A DNA stretch of 8,065 nt, from assembly GCA_964634895.1 (NCBI GenBank), contig CAZWJS010000042.1, positions 1 through 8,065 on the forward strand. The letters run 5' to 3'. The notes beneath the pieces are model-generated. The model worked only from the letters and a program-made list of their open reading frames with translations. It had not been told where the DNA came from and searched no databases. This document shows positions 6,653-8,065 of the stretch, in pieces; the stretch's first letter is position 1, and each line of letters opens with the position of its first letter. A program made the position numbers and the translations under genes. Origin of the DNA: CG-Epi1 sp964634895. Lineage in GTDB: Archaea; Thermoplasmatota; Poseidoniia; MGIII; CG-Epi1.

Positions 6653-7271
6653 CTTTCTTGCCAAGAACAATCATGACGCCTAAAGCAATTGCGCCGAGTG
6701 CAGATCCACCTGCAATCAACAGAAGAAGAGAATTATCTTCTTCATCTTCTTCCACAGCTTCAGGTTCTGCAGTGTCTTGAAATCCAGCTGCCAAGTGAAA
6801 ATCTGGGTTAACAGTTACATTTCCATAGACTCTCTCGGTCTTTCCAGAAGTCTCATTGAAAATTAAATCAACAAATGCATATTTCCCTACAATATCATAG
6901 TAACTCATATTCAGGGCAGTTTCATTGAATATTACGTCAAAATAAGCGTTACAATTTTTATCTACCTTTGTCCCGTTGACATGCTCGCAATAATGAGTCA
7001 AGTTTCCAGAGTCCCAATCATTATCGTTACTATAATTGCCGTCTGAATCGGCATCTACTAGTATTTGATGGGTTACATTTTCTCGCTTATCAACGTTGAT
7101 CCAGCGCGCAGTATCATTCACTAACATTTGGACATTCCCAGGAACGACTCCATTTTCAGAAACAATTATTGTGAAAACACCACCAGTATGGGCTGAACTC
7201 ATTGGAGTTATTAATTGAAAGGAGATTAGCAGTAAGATTGCTATTCCAGTTAGTAACTCTCTGACTTTCAT
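6642..7271 (-). CDS. Cupredoxin-like surface protein with C-terminal membrane anchor
   Basis: A 209-residue exported protein. A signal peptide covers about 1-27 (hydrophobic LLTGIAILLLISFQL, then SSA before His28), so the mature protein may begin HTGGVF. Residues 32-70 have the first half of a cupredoxin fold (FTIIVSENGVVPGNVQML, then DTARWINVD, then VTHQI with His68). A DADSDG calcium-type loop starts at 73, followed by HYCEH (His93, Cys95, His97) and Cys107. The strand GKYAFVDLIF at 129-138 aligns where cupredoxins have the C-x2-H-x4-M copper loop, which is absent. Nine N-x-S/T sequons fall between residues 52 and 151. An acidic linker (169-179) leads to a membrane helix (about 181-204) ending in KKDEE, the usual archaeal cell-surface anchor. 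The ATG at 7271 lies about 25 bases from a TATA box. It probably heads the minus-strand cluster. Redox or copper-storage roles are possible; the fold call is moderate. Confidence 0.75.
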   Translation of the reverse strand: MKVRELLTGIAILLLISFQLITPMSSAHTGGVFTIIVSENGVVPGNVQMLVNDTARWINVDKRENVTHQILVDADSDGNYSNDNDWDSGNLTHYCEHVNGTKVDKNCNAYFDVIFNETALNMSYYDIVGKYAFVDLIFNETSGKTERVYGNVTVNPDFHLAAGFQDTAEPEAVEEDEEDNSLLLLIAGGSALGAIALGVMIVLGKKDEE

Positions 7272-7292
7272 ATTTGTATATTTTAAATAGCC

Positions 7293-7300
7293 TATAAATA
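7293..7300. promoter_or_regulatory. TATA box apparently shared by two divergent genes
   Basis: TATAAATA reads TATTTATA on the other strand. Its centre is about 26.5 bases before the plus-strand ATG at 7323 and about 25.5 bases before the minus-strand ATG at 7271. It suits leaderless starts in both directions. A second AT-rich word at 7281-7289 is too close (about 14 bases) to the minus-strand start to give a leaderless transcript. Confidence 0.55.
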
Positions 7301-7304
7301 AAAG

Positions 7305-7318
7305 GTGATACGTGATAC
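7305..7318 (+). repeat. Perfect tandem heptamer between TATA box and start codon
   Basis: GTGATAC occurs twice in direct succession (7305-7311 and 7312-7318), filling most of the space between the TATA box and the ATG at 7323. A protein bound here would block initiation, so it may be an operator for the LVIVD gene. It could also be chance in a 51-base intergenic region. Confidence 0.4.
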
Positions 7319-7322
7319 ATTA

Positions 7323-8065
7323 ATGCATAATAAGGAAATTGCGTTGGGATTATTGTTGCTTTTAAGTGTAGTAAGTGCTGGTGCTTTTCTTTTTCTTGAA
7401 GAAGAATCTAAATCGGTTTCAGGTAATTCAATAGATTTGGGTGAAGATCCCTTGATTCAAGGAGATGGCCATGATCACATGGATGCATCAATGCATAATA
7501 TGAGTAGTGGCAATATTAAACAGATTGAATACAATCCGTTAACTAATGGTGGTAATGCTGAAGTTACAGTTGCAGATTCCCCAGACGGTTTTACTTATGC
7601 ATATCAAGCAGGTTGGTCTGAGTTCCATATTATCGACGTCACTGACCCTTACAATACAACAGTGATGGGAAAATATACAGACCCCAATACTCAGCTTTTA
7701 GATATCAAATATCTTGAATTTAGTGGTAGAGAATACGTAATTTTACAAAATCAATTAGTTGATCCAGGTTATGCAGACCCACAAGTTGGAGAATGGGGAG
7801 ACCCAAGTCAAGTTAGTGTAGTATTAGTGGATGTGACTGATAAAACAAATCCTGTATGGGTAGATAGTTGGTATGATGCAGATCATCCAACTGGTCCACA
7901 TAATCTTTACACCCATATGATTGACAATGAATGGTATATTTTTGTTGCAAATCCAGATTATGAAGGCTGTGAGCCTGCAGTAGGAGAAGCTTGTGGTGGC
8001 GTTACGATTGCTCATTTGAATTTACAGGGTTCGGCAGCTAGGACTTTAGAAGGAGTTCCAGGAGC
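7323..8065 (+). CDS. LVIVD-repeat beta-propeller surface protein (3' truncated by window edge)
   Basis: The frame is open from the ATG at 7323 to the window end (247 complete codons), so the gene continues beyond. Residues 5-25 are a hydrophobic signal or anchor segment (LGLLLLLSVVSAGAFLFL) with no lipobox Cys. A polar linker follows, with the His/Met-rich stretch HDHMDASMHNM at 50-60. From about residue 78 there are LVIVD-type blades: WSEFHIIDVTDPYNTTVMG and SVVLVDVTDKTNPVWVDSW, each with the hydrophobic-(I/V)DVTD-x-x-(N/Y)P core of PF08309, and a PHNLYTHMIDNEWYIFVANP segment like those of choice-of-anchor-B proteins. Such propellers are exported or surface-anchored binding proteins with no known catalytic role. 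The start is supported by a TATA box 26-27 bases upstream. It diverges from the cupredoxin-like gene. The unseen C-terminus may hold a membrane anchor like that neighbour's. Confidence 0.85.
   Translation, partial: MHNKEIALGLLLLLSVVSAGAFLFLEEESKSVSGNSIDLGEDPLIQGDGHDHMDASMHNMSSGNIKQIEYNPLTNGGNAEVTVADSPDGFTYAYQAGWSEFHIIDVTDPYNTTVMGKYTDPNTQLLDIKYLEFSGREYVILQNQLVDPGYADPQVGEWGDPSQVSVVLVDVTDKTNPVWVDSWYDADHPTGPHNLYTHMIDNEWYIFVANPDYEGCEPAVGEACGGVTIAHLNLQGSAARTLEGVPG

Noticed and set aside
6122..6670. Longer version of the His-motif membrane protein starting at TTG 6670
   Set aside because: The ATG six codons later gives a normal anchor and a short 11-base overlap with the upstream gene. The extra residues would make a 29-base overlap and use a rare start codon.
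7281..7289. TTTAAATA-like word as TATA box for the cupredoxin-like gene
   Set aside because: It is only about 14 bases from the ATG, too close for an archaeal TATA box serving that start. The word at 7293-7300 fits better.
7824..8015. 63-codon ORF on the minus strand
   Set aside because: It is antisense to the LVIVD propeller reading frame, which is open from 7323 to the window end and has clear repeat motifs.

Overview
The window is AT-rich, gene-dense archaeal DNA. It holds nine protein-coding genes with almost no spare sequence; the longest gap is 90 bases. An archaeal origin is supported by an A24 prepilin peptidase with the archaeal-type C-terminal segment, by TATA boxes centred about 26 bases upstream of start codons (the spacing of leaderless archaeal transcripts), by S-layer-style surface proteins rich in N-glycosylation sequons with a C-terminal membrane anchor, and by a fragment like the D1 domain of the archaeal tRNA methyltransferase Trm5. 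The overall character recalls planktonic marine Euryarchaeota (Marine Group II/III, Poseidoniia). That placement is an inference from style and was not tested.

Layout. Bases 1-1146 (+) are the 3' three quarters of an ALDH7-type alpha-aminoadipic semialdehyde dehydrogenase (lysine catabolism). It is translationally coupled to a 52-residue gene at 1143-1301 that resembles only the N-terminal domain of Trm5. Converging on it, 1307-2986 (-) encodes a large unrecognised membrane protein with a PH-like cytoplasmic domain that appears split by a membrane hairpin, plus a C-terminal outside domain. A 90-base divergent promoter region follows, then a 307-residue prepilin peptidase at 3077-4000 (+). A minus-strand cluster reads from 7271 down to 3989: a cupredoxin-like anchored surface protein, a membrane-anchored conserved protein with paired histidines, an M20 aminoacyl-histidine dipeptidase (PepD) and a CoA-pyrophosphatase-type Nudix hydrolase. 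Diverging from the cluster, 7323 to the window end (+) is the 5' part of an LVIVD-repeat beta-propeller surface protein with a His/Met-rich stretch.

How the genes may work together. The dehydrogenase, dipeptidase and Nudix enzyme are ordinary amino-acid, peptide and cofactor metabolism. The three surface genes at 6122-8065 are the most interesting group. Two of them diverge from what looks like one shared TATA box, all three are exported, and all carry clustered His (plus Cys or Met) residues that could bind metal, most plausibly copper. This is an inference from residue patterns and gene order. I saw no RNA gene, CRISPR array, insertion sequence, attachment site or origin in the window.
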